NCBI GenBank assembly: GCA_019348355.1
Contig: JAHWJP010000015.1
Coordinates: forward strand, 1 to 33,295
Length of the DNA: 33,295 bases
Reading direction: 5' to 3'
Origin: Actinomycetota bacterium
GTDB taxonomy: Bacteria > Actinomycetota > Actinomycetes > Mycobacteriales > SCTD01
Positions 7,478 through 14,313 of the stretch are shown here, piece by piece. Under the pieces are notes generated by a model that worked only from the letters and a program-made list of their open reading frames with translations, made no database searches and was not told the origin of the DNA. The first letter of the stretch is position 1. Every line of letters starts with the position of its first letter. Made by a program: the position numbers and the translations under genes.

Positions 7478-7506
7478 GGTATCACAGCGTATCTTGATAC
7501 GGTATT
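7478..7506. promoter_or_regulatory. divergent promoter/operator with GTATC repeats
   Basis: GTATC occurs at 7479-7483 and 7489-7493, exactly one helical turn apart. The second copy forms an inverted repeat with GATAC at 7496-7500 (GTATC-TT-GATAC), and GTATT follows at 7502. AT-rich islands are rare in this sequence. The element lies between the starts of the RHH-like gene and the DUF5678 gene, where a shared operator would be expected. Confidence 0.45.
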
Positions 7507-7522
7507 GACCGGAGGCGTTGAG

Positions 7523-7771
7523 ATGCGAACATGGCTCAGGGCTAGGTGGCGGAAGGTGATGGGCGTGGGCTCCGTGCGTCAGCCGCTCGCTGAAGCGTTC
7601 GCGGAGTGCGCCGGGAACTGGATCGCCATCGACCGTGCCACGAACGAGGTCGTGGCTGCGGCCCCAACCCCGTATGCCCTCACGGCGGACCTTCGTGCGC
7701 GCCAGATCAAGAACGTGGCCGTGCTCCGGGCGCGTGACCTCGCGGAGCCGGAGTTGGTCGGTCTCGGGTGA
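7523..7771 (+). CDS. DUF5678-like small protein
   Basis: I choose ATG 7523 (82 aa), which has GGAGG 8 nt upstream, over the TTG at 7505. The core FAECAGNWIAIDRATNEVVA followed by PYALTADLRARQIKNVAVLR resembles DUF5678, a short alpha-beta domain of unknown function. The end, LAEPELVGLG, overlaps the next gene as GTGA, so the two are translationally coupled. From memory, small proteins of this kind often precede a retropepsin-like protein in actinobacteria, which fits the context. No role is known to me. Confidence 0.65.
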   Translation: MRTWLRARWRKVMGVGSVRQPLAEAFAECAGNWIAIDRATNEVVAAAPTPYALTADLRARQIKNVAVLRARDLAEPELVGLG

Positions 7772-8265
7772 GCCCACGGGCTTTCCCGTGGTCGTATCCG
7801 TACCTGGAAGACGGTCCGCCCCGGCTCGACCGGACGGTGATGCGCCCCGTCGTGCCTTTGACAGTCGTAGGCACTCAGGTAGCGACGCCCGTCCTGGCGC
7901 TCGTCGACAGCGGCTGTGAGCACGTTTTGGTAGCTCCCTGGGTTGCTGTCGACGCCGGCCTGGACGCGGATCGCAGCGACCGTCAGATCCTGCTCGGCAT
8001 CGGAGGTGAGCCCGTAACCGTGCGATTCGTGGACGCGCAGCTCCGTCTGCATCCGGACGGAGGCGACGACTCCGAATACGCCGAGTGGGAGGCCGAGGTC
8101 GGTGTCGTGAAGCACTGGAAGCCGACGTGGCCCGCACTGCTGGGCCAGGTGGGCTTCATGGACCAATTCACGATCTCGATGAGCCGGTTGGCAATGAGGC
8201 TGGCCGTCGACGCTCGCGACTCGTTCGATAGGCGCTACGGCGTCCCCTTTGTGAGGGATCGCTGA
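7768..8265 (+). CDS. retropepsin-like aspartic protease domain protein
   Basis: The 165-aa protein carries the features of a single-domain retroviral-type aspartic protease: VLALVDSGCEHVLVAPWVAV with the catalytic D-S-G near residue 48, the flap-like GIGGEPVTVRFVDAQL, and ALLGQVGFMDQFTISMSR in the place of the conserved ILG motif. Such proteins act as homodimers. It has no signal peptide, so it is probably cytoplasmic. Start GTG 7768 overlaps the stop of the DUF5678 gene, making a two-gene unit. Its substrate is unknown; proteolysis itself is inferred from the motif. Confidence 0.7.
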   Translation: MSPRAFPWSYPYLEDGPPRLDRTVMRPVVPLTVVGTQVATPVLALVDSGCEHVLVAPWVAVDAGLDADRSDRQILLGIGGEPVTVRFVDAQLRLHPDGGDDSEYAEWEAEVGVVKHWKPTWPALLGQVGFMDQFTISMSRLAMRLAVDARDSFDRRYGVPFVRDR

Positions 8266-8349
8266 GGGCCTTGGTGAAGGTTTCGTGAAGTCGCCATGCT
8301 TCCGTCGGCTCCCGTCAGCGCTCCGCGCGGAGAAAGCGCAAGTCAGAGC

Positions 8350-8435
8350 GGAGGGCGTGGGATTCGAACCCACGAGGAGCGTGAACCCCTAGCGGTTTTC
8401 AAGACCGCCGCCATCGGCCTCTAGGCGAGCCCTCC
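8350..8435 (-). tRNA. tRNA-Ser(UGA)
   Basis: The minus strand begins GGAGGGCTCGCCTAGAGGCC and ends GGGTTCGAATCCCACGCCCTCC, with a seven-pair acceptor stem (GGAGGGC/GCCCTCC). The anticodon arm is GCGGT-CTTGAAA-ACCGC, so the anticodon is TGA, reading UCA serine codons. A long variable arm (AGGGGTTCACGCTCCT) is as expected for a class II serine tRNA. Length is 86 nt without CCA. It is not tRNA-Sec, which would carry TCA. tRNA-Ser genes are common integration sites, and the integrase remnant lies about 1.3 kb away. Confidence 0.95.
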
Positions 8436-8546
8436 TGACGAGCCGACTGTAGTGCCGCGCCAGACGCATGCGGGTGCCCGAGCGCGACCCCGCAATTCGT
8501 TTGCCACCGTCGCGCCCCTGCTCCATGGTGCAGCGGGGGTGCACCT

Positions 8547-9306
8547 GTGCATGAGGAAGAAGTGCCGCTCGGATTCGACTCACCGGCGGTCCGCGTCGGC
8601 GACACCGTTCGGCGCCCACGTGAGCCGTGGACGCCGGGTGTTCATGCCGTGCTGCGTCACCTCGAGAAGGTCGGCTTCGAGGGCGCGCCGCGCGGCCTCG
8701 GCATCGACGAGCAGGGGCGGGAGGTGCTGACCTACCTGCCCAGCGAGCCGACCTGGCCCTACACCGAGAAGGCGCTGGTCGGCCACCGCCCGGCTGTTGC
8801 GCCGCCTCCACGACGTGCTGGACGGGTTCACCGCTCCGGCCGATGCGGTGTGGGCCTTACCAGACAGCTGCGGGCCGGGTTACCGCTTCGGGCACAACGG
8901 CGTCGGCCCGCCGAACGCGGTGTACGCCGATGGCGTTCCCTACGCCTTCATCGACTGGGAGCTCGCCGGCCCGGCGCCAGCGCTGCACGACGTGATCTGT
9001 GCCGCCGTCAACGTGGCGCCGCTGCGGCCGGACCACTTCTGCCGTGCGGTCGGCTTCTCCGAGCCGCCCGATCGCGACGCGCGCCTGCGGCTCTTCTGCG
9101 ACGCGTACGGACTGACCGACCGCTCGGGTCTGGTCGATGCCGTCGAAATCTTCATGAGAGATGGCCTGCGTGAGCTCGTCGAGCTCGGTGGTGCCGGCGT
9201 GCTGCCGTTCTCCAGGTATCTCGCTAAAGGCGAGGATCGCCATCTGCGCTGGGACCTCGACTGGGTCGTCGCACACCGCAGCCAGCTCGAAGGAGCGCTC
9301 GAGTGA
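8547..9306 (+). pseudogene. aminoglycoside phosphotransferase-family gene, frameshifted
   Basis: The first frame (GTG 8547) gives VRVGDTVRRPREPWTPGVHA, VGFEGAPRGLGIDEQGREVL and YLPSEPTWPYTEKALV, the N-lobe look of APH/choline-kinase-like proteins. The protein continues one frame over from about 8785 with ARLLRRLHDVLDGF, then PYAFIDWELAGPAPALHDVI and a C-terminal helical part to 9306. A single indel near 8785 therefore breaks the gene. The catalytic loop reads FGHNGVGPPNAVY where the family has H(N/G)D-xxxxN, so the catalytic aspartate is glycine. Both defects argue that it is inactive. Its end lies 8 nt from the convergent modC end. Confidence 0.75.
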
Positions 9307-9314
9307 CCTGACGA

Positions 9315-10424
9315 TCAAACCGGTCCGGCCGCCGGAGCTGAGCGGCACCCGTCGGAGTCGAGCGTCGAGTAGCACCGGATCTCGGTGGCTTTCACCGCCG
9401 CCCACACCGGCGCTCCGACAGTGAGGTCGAGATCGGCCACCGCGGCGGCGGTGACATCGGCGAGCACGGCCGGGGCCGCCTCGATCTGCACGCGCATCGT
9501 GTCGGCGTGCTGCTCGAGACCCGCTACCCGGCCCTGCCAGGTGTTGCGGGCCGAGCCGTCCGGGCGGTGTCGGTGCAGCACGACGGCCGACGGCGGGAAG
9601 ACCGCGAACACCTCGCCCTCGCAGCTGTCGGCGGTCACCAGGACGCCCCCGCCCTCGATCGCGATCCGACCCCCTGTCGCGCGTCCGCGGTAGAGGTTCA
9701 GGCCGACCAGGCGGGCGACATAGTCCGTACGAGGAGCCCGCGCCACCTCGGCCGTCCGACCCCGCTGGACGACCCGGCCGTCCTCGATCACGACAAGGGA
9801 GTCGGCCAGCACCATGGCGTCGAGCGGGTCGTGGGTGACGAGCAGGGTGCAACCGTTGAAGTCGGCGAGGTGCCGGCGTAGCTCAGATCGCACCTCCATC
9901 TTCGTGCTGGCGTCCAGCGCGGCCAACGGCTCGTCGAGCAGCAGCAGGCGCGGGCCGGGTGCCAGCGCCCGGGCGAGCGCGACCCGCTGTGCCTGGCCCC
10001 CGGACAGCACCCCAGGTTTGGCGTCGGCCAGCGCGGCTAGGCCCATCCGCTCCAGCCACTCCCGCGCCTGCTCCCTGGCCTGCCGGCGCGGCACTCTCGC
10101 GGCGCGCAGCCCGAAGGCGACGTTGTCGACGGCGGACAGGTGGGGGAACAGCAGGTAGTCCTGGAAGACCATGCCGATCGCCCGCTCGGCAGCCGGGACG
10201 AAGACGCCGGCTCCGGGGTCGTCCAGGCAACGTCCGGCCAGCGTGATCCGTCCGCCGCGCAGCGGTACGAGGCCGGCGAGCGCCTGCAGCGCAGTGGACT
10301 TGCCCGCACCGTTCGGCCCGAGCAGCGCCAGCACCCCGCCGGGCTCGATCCCCAGGTCGACCTCGAGCGAGAAATCCTCGCGCATGACCCGCAGGTCCGC
10401 GGCCAGCCCGGGCACGCCGGTCAT
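9315..10424 (-). CDS. modC: molybdate ABC transporter ATP-binding protein ModC
   Basis: ModC hydrolyses ATP to drive molybdate uptake through ModB. The 369-aa protein starts at ATG 10424, which overlaps the modB stop as ATGA. It has Walker A GPNGAGKST, the Q-loop in VFQDYLLFPHL, the signature LSGGQAQRVALARAL, Walker B LLLLDEPLAALDAS and the H-loop THD. The last 130 residues form a TOBE/Mop-type domain (GRVAGLEQHADTMRVQIEA, ending near GAPVWAAVKATEIRCY), typical of oxyanion-binding ATPases. The track ORF extends to 11114 only because the frame stays open inside modB. Confidence 0.92.
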   Translation of the reverse strand: MTGVPGLAADLRVMREDFSLEVDLGIEPGGVLALLGPNGAGKSTALQALAGLVPLRGGRITLAGRCLDDPGAGVFVPAAERAIGMVFQDYLLFPHLSAVDNVAFGLRAARVPRRQAREQAREWLERMGLAALADAKPGVLSGGQAQRVALARALAPGPRLLLLDEPLAALDASTKMEVRSELRRHLADFNGCTLLVTHDPLDAMVLADSLVVIEDGRVVQRGRTAEVARAPRTDYVARLVGLNLYRGRATGGRIAIEGGGVLVTADSCEGEVFAVFPPSAVVLHRHRPDGSARNTWQGRVAGLEQHADTMRVQIEAAPAVLADVTAAAVADLDLTVGAPVWAAVKATEIRCYSTLDSDGCRSAPAAGPV

Positions 10425-11257
10425 GCGGCGCTGCCTTGGAGCCACCGGTCGCGCAGGCTGACCAGCACCACGACGGAGACGGCGAGCAGCACGAGCGACA
10501 GGACGATCGCCGCGGGCGGATCGGTTTCCAGCGCGAGGTAGACCTCGATGGGCATCGTGCGGGTGACACCGGGGAAGCTGCCGGCGAAGGAGATGGTCGC
10601 GCCGAACTCGCCGAGCGCGCGGGCGAAGCACAGCACCGCGCCGGCGCTCACCCCCGGTGCGATCAGCGGCAGCGTCACCCGCCGGAAGATGAGCGAGCGC
10701 GAGGCGCCCAGCGTCGCGGCCGCATCCTCGTACCGCCTGTCTGCACCGCGCAGCGCACCCTCCACCGCGATCACGAGAAAGGGCATGGCGACGAAGGTCT
10801 CGGCAAGAATCACCGCCGGTGTCGTGAACGGAAGCGTCACGCCGAACCACGCATCGAGGTACTGCCCGAGCAGCCCTCGCCGGCCGAGCAGCAGCAGCAG
10901 CGCTACCCCGCCGACCACCGGGGGCAGCACCAGCGGCACCGTCACGAGTGCGCGAAGCAGCCGGCGCCCGCGAAACTGCGCGCGCGCCAGCACCCAGGCG
11001 AGGGGGATGCCGAGCACCATGCTCAGCGCCGTCGCCGACGTCGCGCACACCAACGACAGCCGCAGCGCCTGTCCGACCTCCGCACTCAACAACGCTTCCG
11101 GCAGGGTCGTCCACGGCGCCCGGACGACCAGAGCTACCAGCGGCAGCACCAGGAACGCCACCGCCAACGCCGCCGGGACCAGCAGCACCGGGGGCAGACC
11201 GATGCCTCGCCCGCGGGTCCGACCGCGATCAGGGGAGCTCGAAGCCGGCCTTTGCAA
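10421..11257 (-). CDS. modB: molybdate ABC transporter permease ModB
   Basis: ModB is the membrane channel of the importer. Hydrophobic segments include VLLVPAALAVAFLVLPLVAL, the region around SALSMVLGIPLAWVL-like sequence, VTVPLVLPPVVGGVALLLLL and IVLSLVLLAVSVVVLVSL. The EAA loop that docks on ModC is visible in YEDAAATLGASRSLIFRRVT with LPLIAPGV after it, and ARALGEFGATISFAG is characteristic of ModB. The start is uncertain: TTG 11257 gives 278 aa and overlaps modA by 29 nt, while the track start at 11317 overlaps it by about 90 nt. The order modA-modB-modC is standard. Confidence 0.88.
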   Translation of the reverse strand: MQRPASSSPDRGRTRGRGIGLPPVLLVPAALAVAFLVLPLVALVVRAPWTTLPEALLSAEVGQALRLSLVCATSATALSMVLGIPLAWVLARAQFRGRRLLRALVTVPLVLPPVVGGVALLLLLGRRGLLGQYLDAWFGVTLPFTTPAVILAETFVAMPFLVIAVEGALRGADRRYEDAAATLGASRSLIFRRVTLPLIAPGVSAGAVLCFARALGEFGATISFAGSFPGVTRTMPIEVYLALETDPPAAIVLSLVLLAVSVVVLVSLRDRWLQGSAA

Positions 11258-11990
11258 GGATCCGCTGCCCTTCACTCGACAGGACGTACGCGCCGAAAAC
11301 CTCTGCGCCGGCGGCATTCGGCGCCGACGTGAGCGTCGCGAGCAGGTAGTCGCTCGGGGCCTGCTCGGCCTCGGGGAAACCGATCCCCCGCACCTTGCTC
11401 CCTGCCGCTAGGACGTCGGTCCGGTAGACCAGGGCCGCGTCGACCTCGCCGAGCACCACCTTGCTCAGCGCCGCCCGCACGTCCTGCTCGAGGGTGTCGG
11501 GGGCGGCCCGGATGCCGGCTGCCGTGAAGATCGCTGCGGCAGCTGCTCCGCACGGGACCTCGGCTGCGCACAACGCGAACGTCCGGTCCGGATCGGCGAA
11601 GTCCGCCAGCCCGTCGACCCTGCCGGGATTATCTGCTGGCACGGCGATTTCGAGATGGTTGCGGGCGAAGACCTGCGGCGCCGTCGCCTCGCCCGCGTCG
11701 ATCACCGTCGCCATCGCGGCCGGGCTCGCGGCGGCGAAGACGTCGGCCGGCGCGCCGGACACGATCTGCTGGGAGAGGGCCGAGCTGGCTCCGACGTTGA
11801 CGGCCACGCTCAGTCCCGGGTTGGCCCGCTCCACCTCGTCGGCGATCTGGCGGAAGGCGTCGGTGAGGGACGCGGCGGCGAAGACGTTCACCGTGCCGCC
11901 CTGCTCGGAGGCGGTGGGTGAGCCGCAGGCTGGCACCGCCCACGCGAGGGCGATCGCCACCACCCACAGCCGTAGGGACGGCGAGGTCAT
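11229..11990 (-). CDS. modA: molybdate-binding periplasmic lipoprotein ModA
   Basis: ModA captures molybdate (or tungstate) outside the cell and presents it to ModB. The 253-aa precursor has a signal peptide ending in a lipobox, AWAVPAC, so it should be lipid-anchored. The mature part begins with VNVFAAASLTDAFRQIADEV and contains VGASSALSQQIVSGAPADVF and LVYRTDVLAAG, all typical of ModA, including the serines that bind the oxyanion. Start ATG 11990 overlaps the stop of the regulator gene as ATGA, which places all four genes in one transcript. Confidence 0.92.
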   Translation of the reverse strand: MTSPSLRLWVVAIALAWAVPACGSPTASEQGGTVNVFAAASLTDAFRQIADEVERANPGLSVAVNVGASSALSQQIVSGAPADVFAAASPAAMATVIDAGEATAPQVFARNHLEIAVPADNPGRVDGLADFADPDRTFALCAAEVPCGAAAAAIFTAAGIRAAPDTLEQDVRAALSKVVLGEVDAALVYRTDVLAAGSKVRGIGFPEAEQAPSDYLLATLTSAPNAAGAEVFGAYVLSSEGQRILAKAGFELP

Positions 11991-12391
11991 GGGCGCTCGT
12001 CGAGCTCGAGAACGACGTTGGTGGCCTTGATCGAGGCGTACGCGACGACGCCCGGCTCGAGTGCGAGCTCGTCGGCGGCCTCCCGGCTCATCAGCGACAC
12101 CACCCGGAACGGGCCCGCCTGCATTTCGACCTGGGCCATCACGGTGTCGCGGGTGACCTTGGTGACGATGCCGCGCAGGCGGTTGCGCGCCGACCGTACG
12201 CCGACCGGGCCGACCGGGCTCGGATCCTCGGCGAGCGTCCGGGCGAGGCTGGCCAGCTCGGCCCCGTCGACAGCCGACCGCCCGTTACCGGCCTTGATCA
12301 GCTTCAGCCGGCCCTGGTCGGCCCACCGCCGTACCGTGTCGTCGCTGACGCCCAGGAGAAGGGCGGCCTCGCTGATCCGTAGTTGCGGCAC
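11987..12391 (-). CDS. HTH plus Mop/TOBE-domain molybdate-responsive regulator
   Basis: The 134-aa protein joins an N-terminal MerR/excisionase-type helix-turn-helix (LRISEAALLLGVSDDTVRRW, ADQGRLKLIKAG) to a single Mop domain (RNRLRGIVTKVTRDTVMAQV, then SLMSREAADELALEPGVVAY and IKATNVVLELDE). Mop domains bind molybdate, so it probably senses intracellular molybdate and regulates its own operon, in the role ModE plays elsewhere, but with a different HTH. The GTG start at 12391 lies 6 nt after a TATACT box, suggesting a leaderless message. It is the first gene of the operon, overlapping modA by 4 nt. Confidence 0.85.
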   Translation of the reverse strand: MPQLRISEAALLLGVSDDTVRRWADQGRLKLIKAGNGRSAVDGAELASLARTLAEDPSPVGPVGVRSARNRLRGIVTKVTRDTVMAQVEMQAGPFRVVSLMSREAADELALEPGVVAYASIKATNVVLELDERP

Positions 12392-12397
12392 AAGGCC

Positions 12398-12426
12398 CAG
12401 TATAGATCCGCACGTGCGGAGTCACT
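12398..12426 (-). promoter_or_regulatory. mod operon promoter with a 14-bp palindrome
   Basis: On the minus strand a -10 box TATACT (12403-12398) ends 6 nt before the GTG start, and AGTGAC (12426-12421) is a possible -35. Between them lies the perfect palindrome TCCGCACGTGCGGA (12407-12420). A palindrome filling the promoter spacer is a natural operator for the adjacent HTH-Mop regulator. The -10 and palindrome are seen directly; the binding partner is inferred. Confidence 0.6.
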
Positions 12427-12632
12427 CAGCCGTAGGACGCAGATCTCACGATCTCGTCGACAACGGCCAGCCGGATCCGGTCGGGACGGAACTCGGCCGT
12501 CAGGATGGCGTGTGGCCCGTGCGGCTGGGCGACGAAACCTGCCGTCTCGCACATGGCGGCAGCATCAGCTGCGCGCATCCCGGGAACGTGCCGAAGGAGA
12601 GCTCTTGCCGCCGCGGCCAGCTCCTCGTCCAC
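12426..12632 (-). CDS. short peptidase inhibitor I78-like protein
   Basis: The C-terminal part of ORF 12426-12836 reads VDEELAAAARALLRHVPGMR, ADAAAMCETAGFVAQPHG and then ILTAEFRPDRIRLAVVDEIV. This resembles I78-family inhibitors, especially the xT.(D/E)(F/Y)xPDRIxL strand. I set the start at GTG 12632 (68 aa), because the preceding sequence is arginine/proline-rich and does not look like protein; the start remains unsure. The reading frame ends 35 nt before the mod regulator start and points the same way. The region up to the nuoN end (12633-12879) shows nothing else. Confidence 0.5.
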   Translation of the reverse strand: MDEELAAAARALLRHVPGMRAADAAAMCETAGFVAQPHGPHAILTAEFRPDRIRLAVVDEIVRSASYG

Positions 12633-12879
12633 GCGCTGATGTTCGCACGGACCCTCACGAGCAGCCGCCGGTCCGCCTTCCGGGCACGTCGCGGTCGGGA
12701 CCGCTCGTACCGCGCGGCGGAGGCGCCGAGCTGTCGCCGGCGTCGTGCGGAACGGCCCGTCCATACTCCTGGTGATCCACGGGGACATCGAGGTGGAAGG
12801 GCGACCAGAATGCACCTCCAACTCCGCGTGGATCACCCGGGTGGGGGTGGGGTCGGAGGTGGGGTGGGGCGGAGCGGCG

Positions 12880-14313
12880 TCAGCGCAGCAGCGGCGTCGT
12901 CGCGAGTTCGAGCACCGGTCCGCCGAACACGCCGAGGGCGATCACCGACGCGCCGGCCGTGACCGCGGCGAACTCCGCCCACCAGGTCCCGGCCCGGTCC
13001 TCGTCCGGCGCCCGTGCCGCCGTGCCGGTCGACGCGGCGTCGGTGCCGAACGCCGACGCGAGCCACCGCAGGTAGTAGAACAGGCTGGCCACCGTGTTGA
13101 CGGCCGCCAGCACCACCAGCCAGGCAAAGCCGCCGTCCCAGGCGGCGCCGAACACCACCACCTTGCCGACGAACACCGCCGTGGGCGGGGTCCCGACCAG
13201 GCCCAACAGGCAGATAGCGAGCGCGCCCGCGAGCGCTGGCCGGTTGCGGGCCAGCCCCCGGTAGTCGGCGAGCGTCTGCCGCCGCTCCAGGCAGGCGACG
13301 ACAGCGAACGCCCCCAGGTTGGTGACCGAGTAGGCCGCGAGGTAGAGCAGCAGACTGGGCATCGCGAGATCCGCCCGGCCCGCGACAGCGACAGCCATGA
13401 GCAGGTAGCCAGCCTGGCTGACCGTCGACCAGCCGAGCAGTCGGCGGGGGCTGTCCTGGAAGAACGCGGCGAGGTTGCCCAGCGTCATCGTCAGACCGGC
13501 GAGGATCGCCACGAGCAGCGGCCAGTCGACGACGGCGGTCGGCACCGCGTCGAGCACGCGGTACGCCGCGACGAGCCCGCCCACCTTGGGCACGGTGGTG
13601 GTGAAGGCTGCGGCGGGCGTACGCGCTCCCTGCGCCACGTCGGGCACCCAGAAGTGCCCAGGCACCCCGCCCACCTTGAACATCAGCCCGGCCAGCAGGC
13701 ACACGACACCGAGCGCCACCGGTGCGCGGGGCGCGTCCGGCAGCCGCTCGGCCAGCTCCGCGTAGGTTGTCGCGCCGGCCACGCCGTAGAGCAGCGTGAC
13801 GCCGAGCAGCATGGCGATGCCGAGGAAGGCACCGAGCAGGTAGAGCTTGAGCGCGGCCTCGGTGCCGGAGGGGTCGCGGGCGAAGCCGGCCAGCGCGTAG
13901 AGCGGCAGGCTCGCCAGCAGGTAGGCGACGGCCAGCACCATCAGGTCGCTCGCCCCGGCCAGGGCGAGGGCGCCGAGTGCGCCGAGCATCAGCAGCACCG
14001 AGAACTCGGTCTCCCGCTTGTCGCCCTGAACCTGCGGAATGGCCAGGCCCAGGGTGAGCAGCGTCGCCGGCAACACGATCAGGCGGGCCGCGGTGGTGAC
14101 GCCGTCGACGGCCCAGATTCCGTCGTAGACGACCTCGCCGGGATCGCCCGCGGCCGTGATGCTGGCGGCGAGGGCCGCGAGCAGCGTCAGTGCCGTGAGG
14201 GCGCGGGTGACCCACTGGCTGCGCCTCGGCACGAAGGAGCCGACGAGCAGGATGCTGACGGCGCCCAACAGCAGCAGCGCCTCGGGCGCGAGAGCGACCG
14301 GGTTCTCGTTCAC
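12880..14313 (-). CDS. nuoN: NADH-quinone oxidoreductase subunit N-like (NuoN)
   Basis: NuoN is one of the three antiporter-like proton-pumping subunits of complex I. The 477-aa protein has about 13-14 hydrophobic helices. The family core is clear: LLAGLMFKVGGVPGHFWVPD with the transmembrane lysine and following histidine, and FQDSPRRLLGWSTVSQAGYL. GTPPTAVFVGKVVVFGAA carries the later lysine. Start GTG 14313 overlaps the nuoM stop as GTGA. It is the last gene of the operon. The long plus-strand frame across it (12745-14757) is Arg/Gln/His-rich antisense noise. Confidence 0.92.
   Translation of the reverse strand: MNENPVALAPEALLLLGAVSILLVGSFVPRRSQWVTRALTALTLLAALAASITAAGDPGEVVYDGIWAVDGVTTAARLIVLPATLLTLGLAIPQVQGDKRETEFSVLLMLGALGALALAGASDLMVLAVAYLLASLPLYALAGFARDPSGTEAALKLYLLGAFLGIAMLLGVTLLYGVAGATTYAELAERLPDAPRAPVALGVVCLLAGLMFKVGGVPGHFWVPDVAQGARTPAAAFTTTVPKVGGLVAAYRVLDAVPTAVVDWPLLVAILAGLTMTLGNLAAFFQDSPRRLLGWSTVSQAGYLLMAVAVAGRADLAMPSLLLYLAAYSVTNLGAFAVVACLERRQTLADYRGLARNRPALAGALAICLLGLVGTPPTAVFVGKVVVFGAAWDGGFAWLVVLAAVNTVASLFYYLRWLASAFGTDAASTGTAARAPDEDRAGTWWAEFAAVTAGASVIALGVFGGPVLELATTPLLR

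Noticed and set aside
8350-8435. tRNA-Sec candidate, given the nearby selenoproteins
   Set aside because: The anticodon reads TGA (serine, codon UCA), not TCA, and the acceptor stem has seven pairs rather than the longer stem of tRNA-Sec.
9315-11114. A 599-aa ModB-ModC fusion
   Set aside because: The N-terminal 230 residues are an out-of-frame reading of modB; ModC starts at ATG 10424 overlapping the modB stop.
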